A stretch of DNA of 64,000 nt from Streptomyces sp. R41. GTDB lineage: Bacteria > Actinomycetota > Actinomycetes > Streptomycetales > Streptomycetaceae. Location of the stretch: the NCBI RefSeq assembly GCF_041053055.1, contig NZ_CP163443.1, positions 4,943,001 through 5,007,000 on the forward strand, written 5' to 3'. The translations under genes and the position numbers were made by a program. This document shows, in pieces, positions 7,389-15,646 of the stretch (position 1 is its first letter; each line of letters begins with the position of its first letter). The notes under the pieces were generated by a model that was not told where the DNA came from, made no database searches, and was given only the letters and a program-made list of their open reading frames with translations.

Positions 7389-7691
7389 GTCTGGCGGGCC
7401 CGTTTTGTGGCTCTGGTCAGCGGGGTGCGCACCCCAACTGACCTGCGGTTGGACGGTTGTTGGTGGTCGTCGTTGGTCGTTGTCGGAGGTCCCACAGAAG
7501 TTCCGGCTCGGGGCCCGTCGTGGCCTCCAGCGGCCGGGCCCGGCGAGCACCGTCGCCGTGAGTCGTTGGGCCGCTCACGTCAGCGGCTCTGATAGCGGAT
7601 CGATGCGGGTTCCGAAATCCACCGATGAGTTCCGCGGGCTGGGCCTGTCTACCCCGGCGTACACCATCGAACCTCGGACTGGAGACCCACC

Positions 7692-8144
7692 ATGACCACT
7701 CCCGCACACGCCGGCCGCATGCTGTTCGTGAACATCCCCGTGGCGGACATCGAGCGCAGCAAGGCGTTCTTCGCGCGGCTCGGGTTCAGCTACAACCCGA
7801 TGTTCACCGACGAGACCGCCGCCTGCATGCTGGTCGGTGAGCAAGCCTCAGTCATGCTGCTCAGCCACGAGACGTTCGCGCGGTTCGCGAAGCTGCCGAT
7901 GGCCGATCCCACCACGCACACGCTGGCGCTCTACTGCTTCAGCGTGTCAGCCCGCGATGAGGTTGACACGGTCGCTGAGGCTGCGCTCGCCGCGGGCGGC
8001 TCCGAGGCGGATGGCCCCGAGGACCACGGCTTCATGTGCTCACGCAGCTTCTTCGACCTCGACGGCCACGGCTGGCAGGTCATGTGGATGGATCCGTCGA
8101 GCACCTCGGACAGCCCGACTTCCTCCACGCCCGCGAGAACGTGA
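7692..8144 (+). CDS. VOC (glyoxalase-like) family protein with a foreign C-terminal tail
   Basis: The first 135 residues form one complete VOC module (betaalphabetabetabeta repeats): FVNIPVADIERSKAFFARLGF, then DLDGHGWQVMWMDP at the end. VOC proteins bind a metal and act as lyases, dioxygenases or resistance proteins; no substrate can be named. After MWMDP the frame runs into DNA that in another frame encodes an IstB fragment, giving the odd tail SSTSDSPTSSTPART. The native end has therefore been replaced by a rearrangement, though the core domain is whole and may still fold. It stands alone in the decayed patch between the cupin and gpmA. Confidence 0.75.
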   Translation: MTTPAHAGRMLFVNIPVADIERSKAFFARLGFSYNPMFTDETAACMLVGEQASVMLLSHETFARFAKLPMADPTTHTLALYCFSVSARDEVDTVAEAALAAGGSEADGPEDHGFMCSRSFFDLDGHGWQVMWMDPSSTSDSPTSSTPART

Positions 8145-8245
8145 TCCTGCTCGGCCCACCGGGCACCGGCAAGACCCACCTCGCCGTCGCGCTCGGGATC
8201 CGCGCCCGCCTCGCCGGACGGCGCACGCTTTTCGCGACCGCCACC
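8096..8245 (+). pseudogene. Fragment of an IS21-family IstB ATPase
   Basis: In the frame starting at 8096 the DNA reads VEHLGQPDFLHARENVILLG then PPGTGKTHLAVALG and AGRRTLFATA, which is the Walker A region of IstB, the helper ATPase of IS21 elements. Both ends are missing: the left is fused to the VOC gene and the right dissolves after about 50 residues. No IstA or IS ends are seen. Confidence 0.8.
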
Positions 8246-8343
8246 CAATCACCCACGGCCTCTTGCTTCGGCTGGCCCTGCACGTGCCCGGAACTGTGGC
8301 TTCCATCATGGCGAATGTGATCTTGTCCTGATGAGATCGCCGG

Positions 8344-9366
8344 ATGCTCGGTTTCCTCCTCCGTCTCCTGCCGTTCTGGGTCCGCGAGCCCCTGCTCATC
8401 GCGGTCGGGTCGGTTCTCGGCGTACGCATCATGTATCTCGCCGTCCGCGATCACGATCGGGTCGCGGCCGGTCTCGGCGTGGTGTTCCTCGTGTTCACCG
8501 CAATACGCGTCTACGTGGTGATCCGGGCCCTGCGCGCACGCCGGAACCCGAGTCCGGCAGCCTCCGCAGACGGGGCGGCAGTCGATGCTGCCGCCCAGCC
8601 CCAGGCCCAGGCCCAGCCCCAGCCCCAGGCCGGAGCCGGGCCGCGTCCCGGCCCGGACACCTCGGAGAAGGAGCACAACGCATGGGGCCAGGCCGTCGCG
8701 GCCGTGGCCGTGTTCGGGGCACTCGCGGCCGCGCTGTGGGTGGCCCCACGCTTCATGCCGTCCGACGACAACACCCCGCAGCCCGCCTCGTGTTCGGGCG
8801 GGGCGCACGAGGAGCTTCCGAAGGCCTACAAGGACACGCCCCGGCCTGTGACCGGTGAAGAGCTGTGCAAGGCGCTCAACCGGTCAGACCTGGCCAAGCT
8901 CCTTGGAACGCCTGGAGAGACCGCGACCACTGTTTCCAGCACCAACAACACCGCTCCTCTGACTGATGGGAAGGTCGCCCAACCGGAGGCCGAGGTCGCG
9001 TTCGACACGTACACCGTGAATGTCTCGGCCACTTACAACGAGCTGTCGACCGACCAGTACGTGAAGCTGATGAAGTTCGGGGATGAGAAGGACATCAAGA
9101 CGCTTACGGTTCTCGGTCGGCCCGCGGTCCTCGCCTCGGATCACACCATGAAGCTCGAGATCAATCTCGGGAGTGGCGGATCCGGCGGACCGGTCGAAGA
9201 AGGCCCCCTGGCCAGGACGCTGACCGTGGCCCTGGACCGTAACGACCGAGGCGGCTACTGCGACATCACCGTGTGGAGCGCTTCCGGAGCTCTCCCGGAC
9301 GACAGCGTTCTCCTCGACGTCGCCGAGAAGGTTCTTCCGAGGATCCCCGAACGACCTGTCCGGTGA
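8344..9366 (+). CDS. DUF6215-like membrane protein
   Basis: A 340-aa protein with hydrophobic segments at about residues 8-27, 40-60 and 112-132, an Ala/Gln/Pro-rich linker (about 70-108) and a C-terminal extracytoplasmic domain. That domain (TGEELCKALNRSDLAKLLGTPGE ... TVLGRPAVLASD ... LLDVAEKVLPRIP) matches Streptomyces DUF6215 proteins as I remember them. The function is unknown. The N-terminal two-helix extension is not usual for the short members and could be a fused piece. It is the only intact larger gene in the accessory patch before gpmA. The start ATG 8344 has no clear ribosome site. Confidence 0.75.
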   Translation: MLGFLLRLLPFWVREPLLIAVGSVLGVRIMYLAVRDHDRVAAGLGVVFLVFTAIRVYVVIRALRARRNPSPAASADGAAVDAAAQPQAQAQPQPQAGAGPRPGPDTSEKEHNAWGQAVAAVAVFGALAAALWVAPRFMPSDDNTPQPASCSGGAHEELPKAYKDTPRPVTGEELCKALNRSDLAKLLGTPGETATTVSSTNNTAPLTDGKVAQPEAEVAFDTYTVNVSATYNELSTDQYVKLMKFGDEKDIKTLTVLGRPAVLASDHTMKLEINLGSGGSGGPVEEGPLARTLTVALDRNDRGGYCDITVWSASGALPDDSVLLDVAEKVLPRIPERPVR

Positions 9367-9680
9367 GACGCCGAAAACATCTCGGCGAGAAGATCGGTCC
9401 AGTCGCGCCGTCGGCGACGGCATCAGTCTTGTGACGGGGTGCGTGCCGCAATCTCCTCGGCTCAGCGCCCGGCCGACGGCGAAGGGGCACTGCCGGTCCC
9501 CCCGGCGAGAGGATCAAGGCACTTGCCGAATACCTCGGACACTCCGACCCGGGGTTGACGCTGAAGGTGTACGCGCACCTCATGCCGAGCGGTCGGGACC
9601 GTGCCCGGGAAGCTCTCGGACACGCGCTCCGACCCCAGGATTCGGGGGCTGAGGGCCCAGAACGGTCCCAGGCCGTGAAA
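9367..9680. other. Gap with integrase remnant
   Basis: Apart from the integrase tail (about 9497-9660) I see no gene; the first 130 bases show no recognised signal. Confidence 0.5.
9497..9660 (+). pseudogene. C-terminal remnant of a tyrosine recombinase (integrase)
   Basis: The frame that contains TTG 9555 reads GERIKALAEYLGHSDPG and LTLKVYAHLMPSGRDRAREAL, the end of phage or ICE-type integrases with the catalytic His (GHSD) and Tyr (KVYAHL). The catalytic arginine half and the start are absent, so it is not functional. It lies 20 bases before the gpmA terminator, where an integrase gene next to its att site is expected. Confidence 0.85.
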
Positions 9681-9719
9681 ATGCCTCCCATCCGCGCCAA
9701 TCGCGCAGATGGGAGGCAT
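9681..9719. terminator. gpmA terminator
   Basis: ATGCCTCCCATC (9681-9692) and GATGGGAGGCAT (9708-9719) form a perfect 12-bp stem with an inner CGCG pair. It is just downstream of the gpmA stop on the minus strand. Confidence 0.85.
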
Positions 9720-9730
9720 GATCGCGTTCT

Positions 9731-10492
9731 CTACTTCTTCTTGCCCTGGTTCTTGACCGCCTCGATGGCGGCCGCCGCGGCCTCCGGGTCGAGGTAGGTG
9801 CCGCCGGGGTTGAGGGGCTTGAAGTCGGCGTCCAGTTCGTAGGAGAGGGGGATGCCGGTGGGGATGTTCAGGCCCGCGATGTCGGCGTCGGAGATGCCGT
9901 CGAGGTGCTTGACCAGGGCCCGCAGCGAGTTGCCGTGGGCCGCGACCAGGACCGTGCGGCCGGCGAGGAGGTCGGGGACGATGCCGTCGTACCAGTACGG
10001 GAGCATGCGGACGACGACGTCCTTGAGGCACTCCGTGCGGGGGCGGAGCTCCGGCGGGATGGACGCGTAGCGCGGGTCGCCCGACTGGGAGAACTCCGTG
10101 CCGTCCTCGAGCGGCGGCGGCGGGGTGTCGTACGAGCGGCGCCACAGCATGAACTGCTCCTCGCCGAACTCGGCGAGGGTCTGCGCCTTGTCCTTGCCCT
10201 GGAGGGCACCGTAGTGCCGCTCGTTCAGACGCCAGCTGCGGTGGACCGGGATCCAGTGGCGGTCGGCGGCCTCGAGGGCGAGCTGCGCGGTGCGGATCGC
10301 GCGCTTCTGGAGCGAGGTGTGGACCACGTCGGGCAGCAGGCCGGCGTCTTTGAGCAGCTCACCGCCGCGGACTGCCTCCTTCTCGCCCTTCTCGTTGAGA
10401 TTGACGTCCACCCAACCGGTGAACAGGTTCTTCGCGTTCCATTCGCTCTCGCCGTGGCGGAGGAGGATCAGCTTGTACGGTGCGTCGGCCAT
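9731..10492 (-). CDS. gpmA: 2,3-bisphosphoglycerate-dependent phosphoglycerate mutase
   Basis: Converts 3-phosphoglycerate to 2-phosphoglycerate in glycolysis. The 253-aa protein has the histidine phosphatase motif [12 protein letters not shown], the substrate-binding [13 protein letters not shown] and the second catalytic His in [11 protein letters not shown]. The start is ATG 10492 (MADAPYKL); the longer frame upstream lacks family similarity. Length matches dPGM. It is divergent from the MFS gene. In mycobacteria gpm1 adjoins senX3-regX3, and here phoR-phoP is only about 5 kb away, so the intervening genes are probably a later insertion. Confidence 0.97.
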   Translation of the reverse strand: MADAPYKLILLRHGESEWNAKNLFTGWVDVNLNEKGEKEAVRGGELLKDAGLLPDVVHTSLQKRAIRTAQLALEAADRHWIPVHRSWRLNERHYGALQGKDKAQTLAEFGEEQFMLWRRSYDTPPPPLEDGTEFSQSGDPRYASIPPELRPRTECLKDVVVRMLPYWYDGIVPDLLAGRTVLVAAHGNSLRALVKHLDGISDADIAGLNIPTGIPLSYELDADFKPLNPGGTYLDPEAAAAAIEAVKNQGKKK

Positions 10493-10645
10493 ACGTCCGA
10501 GCGTAATGGAAGCCTTCGTCCCCTCGCGCGCCTGCCCGGAAGCCGGACACTCGCCTCCCTGGAGGGCGGTCAGTTGACGGCTTCTGTTAATTGAGTGGCT
10601 CCCCGACATCTCCGGCTCGTAAGTTGTGCTCACCGCCCGAGCCGC

Positions 10646-10659
10646 TTACATCTGTAAGA
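10646..10659. promoter_or_regulatory. Palindrome upstream of the MFS gene
   Basis: CTTACATCTGTAAG is a perfect inverted repeat (two 6-bp arms around TC) 27 bases before the MFS start. It may be an operator; no adjacent regulator gene is seen. Confidence 0.45.
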
Positions 10660-10686
10660 CCGCAAGACATCCGTGGGGGACCAGCC

Positions 10687-11985
10687 ATGCCATTCGCCGT
10701 CATGAGACGCGCCGCTCGAGAGACCGTCTCGGGGCTCCCCCGCGAGTTCTGGTGGCTGTGGACCAGCACCCTGGTCAACCGACTTGGTGCTTTTGTCGCT
10801 ACTTTCATGGCTTTGTACCTCACGCTCGACCGCGGGTACTCCGCCTCGTACGCGGGTCTCGTGGCGTCCTTGCACGGCCTCGGCGGTGTCGTCTCCTCGC
10901 TCGGCGCCGGTGTGATGACCGACCGGCTCGGGCGGCGGCCCACCCTGCTCATCGCGCAGCTGTCGACGGCCGCCTCGGTCGCCCTGCTCGGCTTCATGCA
11001 CGACCCGGTGGCGATCGCCGCGGTCGCCTTCCTGGTGGGTATGGCCTCGAACGCCTCGCGGCCGGCCGTGCAGGCGATGATGGCCGACATCGTCCGGCCC
11101 GAGGACCGCGTCCGCGCCTTCTCCCTCAACTACTGGGCCATCAACCTCGGCTTCGCCGTCTCCTCCATGGCGGCCGGCTTCATCGCCGAGTTCAGCTACC
11201 TCGCCGGGTTCCTCATCGAGGCCGGCATGACCCTCGTCTGCGCGTTCGTCGTCTTCGCGAAGCTGCCCGAGTCCAAGCCGGCCCTCACGGCCAAGGCCGC
11301 CTCCGAACCCGCCGTCGGCCTCGGCACCGTCCTGCGCGACGGCCGCTTCATGAGCGTCGTCGGGCTGTCCTTCCTCGTCGCCCTCGTCTTCCAGCAGGGG
11401 TCGGTCGGACTCCCGGTCGCGATGGGCGAGGCGGGCTTCACCCCGGCCGACTACGGCATGGCGATCGCCGTCAACGGCGTCCTCATCGTCGCGCTCCAGA
11501 TCCCGGTCACCCGATTCATCGAGCACCGGGACCCGAGACGGCTGCTGGTCATTTCGTCGCTGCTCGCCGGATACGGCTTCGGGCTCACCGCCTTCGCCGG
11601 CTCGGTCGGCGTCTTCGCCCTCACCGTCTGCGTGTGGACACTGGCCGAGATCGTCAACGCGCCCACCCAGACGGGCCTGGTCGTCCGCCTCTCCCCCGTG
11701 CACGGCCGCGGCCGCTACCAGGGCATGTACACGCTGTCCTGGTCGCTCGCCGCACTCGTCGCACCTCTGATGTCCGGCCTGGTCATCGACCGGTTCGGGG
11801 CCGAGTGGCTGTGGGGGCTGTGCGCGGTGGTGGGCACTGCGGCGGGGCTCGGCTACGGGATGCTGATGCGGCGGCTTCCGGCGGAGGAGCCGGCGCCTGC
11901 CGCCGCGCCGACTTCCACCACCGTCTCCGCCACTACCCCGGCCTCCGCCTCCGCGAAGGCCGAGGTCGGCACCGCCACCCCCTAG
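10687..11985 (+). CDS. MFS transporter, drug-efflux type
   Basis: A 432-aa integral membrane protein with 12 predicted membrane spans and the MFS loop 2-3 motif (DRLGRRPTLL). The overall pattern, including NYWAINLGFAVSS in the middle, matches the DHA1-type proton-driven exporters; the substrate is unknown. ATG 10687 follows GTGGGGA at a suitable distance; the frame continues upstream but that part is not membrane-like. The C-terminal 40 residues are an Ala/Thr/Pro-rich tail. The gene ends 12 bases before the convergent DUF2000 gene. Confidence 0.9.
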   Translation: MPFAVMRRAARETVSGLPREFWWLWTSTLVNRLGAFVATFMALYLTLDRGYSASYAGLVASLHGLGGVVSSLGAGVMTDRLGRRPTLLIAQLSTAASVALLGFMHDPVAIAAVAFLVGMASNASRPAVQAMMADIVRPEDRVRAFSLNYWAINLGFAVSSMAAGFIAEFSYLAGFLIEAGMTLVCAFVVFAKLPESKPALTAKAASEPAVGLGTVLRDGRFMSVVGLSFLVALVFQQGSVGLPVAMGEAGFTPADYGMAIAVNGVLIVALQIPVTRFIEHRDPRRLLVISSLLAGYGFGLTAFAGSVGVFALTVCVWTLAEIVNAPTQTGLVVRLSPVHGRGRYQGMYTLSWSLAALVAPLMSGLVIDRFGAEWLWGLCAVVGTAAGLGYGMLMRRLPAEEPAPAAAPTSTTVSATTPASASAKAEVGTATP

Positions 11986-11997
11986 CGATGCATCCGC

Positions 11998-12435
11998 CTA
12001 GGGATGCATCCGCGCCCCCTTCAGCACCTTGTCCACCGCGTTTCGCGGCCCGTACACCGCAAGCCCCACCAGATCCAGCTCCCCGGTCGGCACGGCCCGT
12101 ACGGCCGCCCGGTTGTCACGGTCGTTGCCCGTGGCGAACAGGTCGGACGTGAAGACCGCGCGCGGCAGCGCCCGGGACAGTGCGCGGCCGTGCGCGGCGG
12201 TCAAGGTCTCCTTCGAGCCCTCGAAGATCAGCACCGGCTGGCGGAACATCGGAAGATACGGGGTGCCGTCGGCGTCCTCGTACGCCTCGCCGATCACCTC
12301 GGGAACCGTCGTCCCCAGGCCGCTCACGAGAAAAGCGGTCACATTGAGCCGTTGCCAGGGCTCCAGGTCGTCCCGCAGCAGGACGGCGATCTTGGTGTCG
12401 AAGCGGATGGGTTCAGGGGTCGACGAGGTGTTCAT
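11998..12435 (-). CDS. DUF2000 family protein
   Basis: A 145-aa protein of the DUF2000 family (RFDTKIAVLLRDDLEPWQRLNVTAFL ... FGAEPYL-like PYLPMFRQPVLIF region). Its fold is related to peptidyl-tRNA hydrolase 2 but the function is not known. ATG 12435 is preferred over upstream starts because the family begins near MNTSSTPEP. It is divergent from an AraC-type regulator with only 49 bases between starts; DUF2000 genes are often paired with such regulators, so AraC probably controls this gene. Confidence 0.85.
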   Translation of the reverse strand: MNTSSTPEPIRFDTKIAVLLRDDLEPWQRLNVTAFLVSGLGTTVPEVIGEAYEDADGTPYLPMFRQPVLIFEGSKETLTAAHGRALSRALPRAVFTSDLFATGNDRDNRAAVRAVPTGELDLVGLAVYGPRNAVDKVLKGARMHP

Positions 12436-12484
12436 GCGTCGAGACTCCCGAACGCCGTACGACATCGTCTTGTACGTTCTTTGC

Positions 12485-13297
12485 ATGGCCCCTCAGGTCC
12501 ATCAGGCCCCTCAGCGGGAGATCACCGCGTGGCGCCCGCGCGTTCCGGGTGTCGTGGAGGTCTTCCACGCCCACTACACCGAGTACGCGTACCCCATGCA
12601 CGTACACGAGGCGTGGACGCTGCTGATCGTCGACGACGGCGCCGTACGGTACGACCTCGACCGGCATGAGCACGGCACCCCGCACGACACGGTGTCGCTG
12701 CTGCCGCCGCACGTGCCGCACAACGGTTCGCCGGTCACCGAGCACGGCTTTCGCAAGCGGGTCCTGTATCTCGACCTGAGCCGGCTCGACGAGAGCCTCA
12801 TCGGGCCCGCGGTGGACGGGCCCGATCTGGTGGATCCCGTACTGCGGCGCCGCGTCGGGCAGTTGCACACGGCGCTCGCGCACCCCGGGGACGAGCTGGA
12901 GGCCGAGAGCAGGCTGACGCTGATCGCCGAGCGGCTGCGCGGGCAGCTGCGGCCACGGCTCGTCGACGAGCCGCGACCCGACCGGCCGATCGCCCTCCGC
13001 CTGCGCGAACTCCTCGACGAACGCCTCGTCCAGGGCATCGCCCTCGACGAGGCGGCCGCGCTCGTGCACGCCCACCCCGCCCACCTGGTGCGGGCGTTCA
13101 GCGGCGCGTACGGCATCGCCCCGCACCAGTACCTGATGTCCCGCCGCGTCGACCGCGCCCGCCGGCTCCTCCTGGAGGGCGGGAGACCGGCCGAGGTGGC
13201 GACGGCGACCGGCTTCTACGACCAGCCCCATCTGACGCGCCACTTCAGGCGGTTGGTGGGGGTCTCCCCCGGTCGCTATCGCTCCAGCTCGCGCTGA
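12485..13297 (+). CDS. AraC family transcriptional regulator
   Basis: The 270-aa protein has an N-terminal cupin-like sensor (EYAYPMHVHEAWTLLIVDDGAVRYDLD and LLPPHVPHNG, about residues 25-100) and a C-terminal double helix-turn-helix (about 165-268), ending in FYDQPHLTRHFRRLVGVSPGRYR. ATG 12485 has no Shine-Dalgarno sequence, and TACGTT about ten bases upstream would suit a leaderless transcript. Its last 22 bases overlap the 3' end of the convergent lyase-like gene. Confidence 0.92.
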   Translation: MAPQVHQAPQREITAWRPRVPGVVEVFHAHYTEYAYPMHVHEAWTLLIVDDGAVRYDLDRHEHGTPHDTVSLLPPHVPHNGSPVTEHGFRKRVLYLDLSRLDESLIGPAVDGPDLVDPVLRRRVGQLHTALAHPGDELEAESRLTLIAERLRGQLRPRLVDEPRPDRPIALRLRELLDERLVQGIALDEAAALVHAHPAHLVRAFSGAYGIAPHQYLMSRRVDRARRLLLEGGRPAEVATATGFYDQPHLTRHFRRLVGVSPGRYRSSSR

Positions 13298-15018
13298 GCG
13301 TCGTACAGATTGCGCGGGCGTACGACGTCCGTGGTCCCGTACAGCTCCAGTCGGGAGTGCAGGTCTCCGGTGAAGTCGGGTACGTCGATCTGGTCGAACT
13401 CGGTGACTTCGTTGACGCCGACGGTGGCGGAGTAGGGCGCGAGGCCGTCGATCTTCATCAGGCCCGCGCGGCCGTTGGTCACCCGGATGTTCCAGTGCGT
13501 GAACCGGGCGCCGAACAGCGGACCGGCGCTGGCGTCTCCGCCGTGCCGGCCGTTGTTGTCGACGGTGATGTCCGTGCGGACGTTGGCGAAGGGCATGCCC
13601 CGGTGGGAGTCGAACGTGCCCATCCGCATGTCGCCGCGCGACCAGACGTTGTAGGAGGACAGGCCCTCGACGTTGATGCCGTGGAGTTGGGTTCCGGCGG
13701 GGGCCGGCACCGTGCGCTGCTCGATCGTGAAGTCCTCGATGAGGTTGTCGTGCGAACCCTCGCGGCAGAAGTACGGGTGGTGCGAGCCGCGGCCCGCCAC
13801 GCGCGTACGGCGCAGGGTGCAGGCGGAGGCGGCGACGAGCCCGAATCCGTTGTCCACATGGCGTACGACGATGTCGTCGGCCCAGCAGTCGTACGCGCAC
13901 TGGAACACGACCCCGTTGTAGCCCTTGTCGAGGAGGTGCGGGGACTGGGGTGTCTCGACCGCCTCCAGGGTGACGCCCTCGACACCCGAGCCGGTCAACT
14001 CCCGTACGTGGGTGGTCAGGCGCGGGTCCCATTCGGGGCGTACATCGAGCGGGAGGGGGCGTTCGAGGGTGACCTTGCGGCCTCGGACGTGCGCGATGCG
14101 CACGGGCCACTCGTAGGGGACGTACGAGGTCAGTTTCGTCTTGTCGTCCCAGTAGTACGCCTCGGGGCCCGGGCCGCCGCCCGCCATGTGTTCCAGGAGC
14201 GTGTGGTCGGCGTCGTCGGCGAGGCGGAGGAGGACGAGCGCGCCGGGTCGCAGTTTCTCGGCGTCCGCGACCGTCACCGTCCAGGAGCCCTGGCGCGCGG
14301 GCGCGACCGTCGTCAGCGTCTCCCACTCGTCGCGCTTGTTGCCGGTCCAGCCCTCGAAGGGCCACGCCTTCGCCTTGATGGCGGTCGTCAGCGTCGCGAA
14401 ACGGTCCGCCGGGCAGAGCCAGACGAGCCCGCCCGCCCAGGACCAGGACGACTTGTCGCCGCCGTAACGGGATCCGTAGACACCGATCAGCTCGGTGAGG
14501 TTCTTGGTCGCGTACAGCTTCGTACGGTCGCTGCCGGCGCCGCGCAGGACGACGTTCGAGTGCCCGATGCGGATCAGGTCGTCGATGCGGAAGGTGCCGG
14601 GCGGGATGAGAACCGTGCCACCGCCGGCCCTTCCGGCAGCAGCGATGGCACGGTTGATCGCGGGCGCGCAGTCCGTCGTTCCGTCGTCCGCCACGGCTCC
14701 GTAGTCGCGTACGTCGGCCACGACGGGGCGGCGGGGGAAGCGCGCCGCCCCGCCGCCGCGGCCGGACCTGCCGATGTACGGGATCTGCGGGTGGGTGAAG
14801 GGGGTGCGGGTGAACTCGCGCCAGAGGGCGGGGACTTGTCCCTGTTGTGCGGCTTGTGCGGGTGATGGAGATGATGCGGCTTGTGCGGGTGATGCGACGG
14901 CCGTCGTCGTTCCGCCGGTCACGGCGACGGCCGCCACGGCTGTGGCGCTGCCGAGCAGGCGCCGTCTGGTGATGCCCGTATGCCCGTTGCCCATCCCCGC
15001 ACCCATGCCCGTGCTCAT
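13276..15018 (-). CDS. Tat-exported pectate-lyase-like parallel beta-helix protein
   Basis: About 580 aa. A twin-arginine signal (TRRRLLGSATAVAAVAV, then ASPAQA) sends it out folded. It then has the start of a pectate lyase superfamily beta-helix (VVADVRDYGAVADDGTTDCAPAINRAIAAAG with GGGTVLIPPGTFRI), and later rungs with right-handed beta-helix repeats up to residue about 560; the C-terminal half resembles DUF4955. A role in cleaving a polysaccharide is likely but the substrate is unknown. ATG 15018 is chosen because GGAAGG lies upstream; an ATG at 15045 is the alternative. It converges with and overlaps the AraC gene by 22 bases. Confidence 0.82.
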   Translation of the reverse strand: MSTGMGAGMGNGHTGITRRRLLGSATAVAAVAVTGGTTTAVASPAQAASSPSPAQAAQQGQVPALWREFTRTPFTHPQIPYIGRSGRGGGAARFPRRPVVADVRDYGAVADDGTTDCAPAINRAIAAAGRAGGGTVLIPPGTFRIDDLIRIGHSNVVLRGAGSDRTKLYATKNLTELIGVYGSRYGGDKSSWSWAGGLVWLCPADRFATLTTAIKAKAWPFEGWTGNKRDEWETLTTVAPARQGSWTVTVADAEKLRPGALVLLRLADDADHTLLEHMAGGGPGPEAYYWDDKTKLTSYVPYEWPVRIAHVRGRKVTLERPLPLDVRPEWDPRLTTHVRELTGSGVEGVTLEAVETPQSPHLLDKGYNGVVFQCAYDCWADDIVVRHVDNGFGLVAASACTLRRTRVAGRGSHHPYFCREGSHDNLIEDFTIEQRTVPAPAGTQLHGINVEGLSSYNVWSRGDMRMGTFDSHRGMPFANVRTDITVDNNGRHGGDASAGPLFGARFTHWNIRVTNGRAGLMKIDGLAPYSATVGVNEVTEFDQIDVPDFTGDLHSRLELYGTTDVVRPRNLYDAQRELER

Positions 15019-15145
15019 GCCCGTCCGCCTTCCATCGCTTTCCATGGATGTGAACGACGTTCAGATCTGCGTCGGCGGTGAGCATGCCACGGCGACCGCA
15101 GGCAGGGAAGGGGTCATGCAGCGGCTAATTACTAGGTGAAGGAGG

Positions 15146-15646
15146 TCAGTTGGAGGGACGCCGAGTCAGGTGAGTGAACGCGTCCAGATTGCGGGTCGAC
15201 TCGCCGCGGGACACCCGCCAGTCGTACTCCTTGCGGATCGCCGAGGCGAAACCAAGCTCAAGGAGGGTGTTGAAAGAGCCGTCGGCGGCTTCCAGGACCG
15301 CGCCGAGCAGCCGGTCGATCTCGTCCGGCGCGACCGCGGCCAGCGGCAGCTTGCCGACCAGATACACGTCCCCGAGGGAATCGACCGCGTAACTGACCCC
15401 GTAGAGCTTGAGGTTGCGCTCCAGGAGCCAGCGGTGGACCGCTTCCTGGTTCTCGTCCGGGTGCCGGATCACGAACGCGTTCAGCGACAGCGAGTGCCTG
15501 CCGACGATCAGCGAGAGGGTCGTCGACAGCTTCCGGGTGCCGGGGAGCTTCACCACGTAGTTGCCGGGCTCAGGGCTTTCCCATTCGAGTTCGGCGTCCT
15601 TGAGGACCCCCTCGATGACCTGCGCCGCCCGCTGTACGTCAGCCAT
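15146..15646 (-). CDS. YbjN domain-containing protein
   Basis: A 166-aa protein of the YbjN family (type III secretion chaperone-like fold): [27 protein letters not shown] ... [23 protein letters not shown]. The function is not established. The ATG at 15646 overlaps the end of mshA by 8 bases on the same strand, so the two are translated together. The same pair (mshA followed by a YbjN gene) is found in mycobacteria, which supports a conserved but unknown link to mycothiol or cell envelope stress. Confidence 0.92.
   Translation of the reverse strand: MADVQRAAQVIEGVLKDAELEWESPEPGNYVVKLPGTRKLSTTLSLIVGRHSLSLNAFVIRHPDENQEAVHRWLLERNLKLYGVSYAVDSLGDVYLVGKLPLAAVAPDEIDRLLGAVLEAADGSFNTLLELGFASAIRKEYDWRVSRGESTRNLDAFTHLTRRPSN

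Larger units (their letters stand above)
7256..7691. other. Gene-poor accessory stretch
   Basis: No intact gene is seen. On the minus strand a frame ends at about 7371 with ...RARQTQGKKK and a stop, followed by a hairpin (7321-7356); it looks like the tail of a lost gene or a copy of the gpmA end. GGGGTGCGCACCCC at 7424-7437 is palindromic and flanked by GGTCAG and CTGACC. Frames on the plus strand are compositionally implausible. Confidence 0.5.

Noticed and set aside
7305-7707. Small frames on both strands before the VOC gene
   Set aside because: No ribosome sites, no hydrophobic or domain pattern; treated as debris of an accessory element.
15018-15145. Short frames before the lyase-like gene
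   Set aside because: No ribosome sites and composition of intergenic DNA; only the promoter of the lyase-like gene is expected here.
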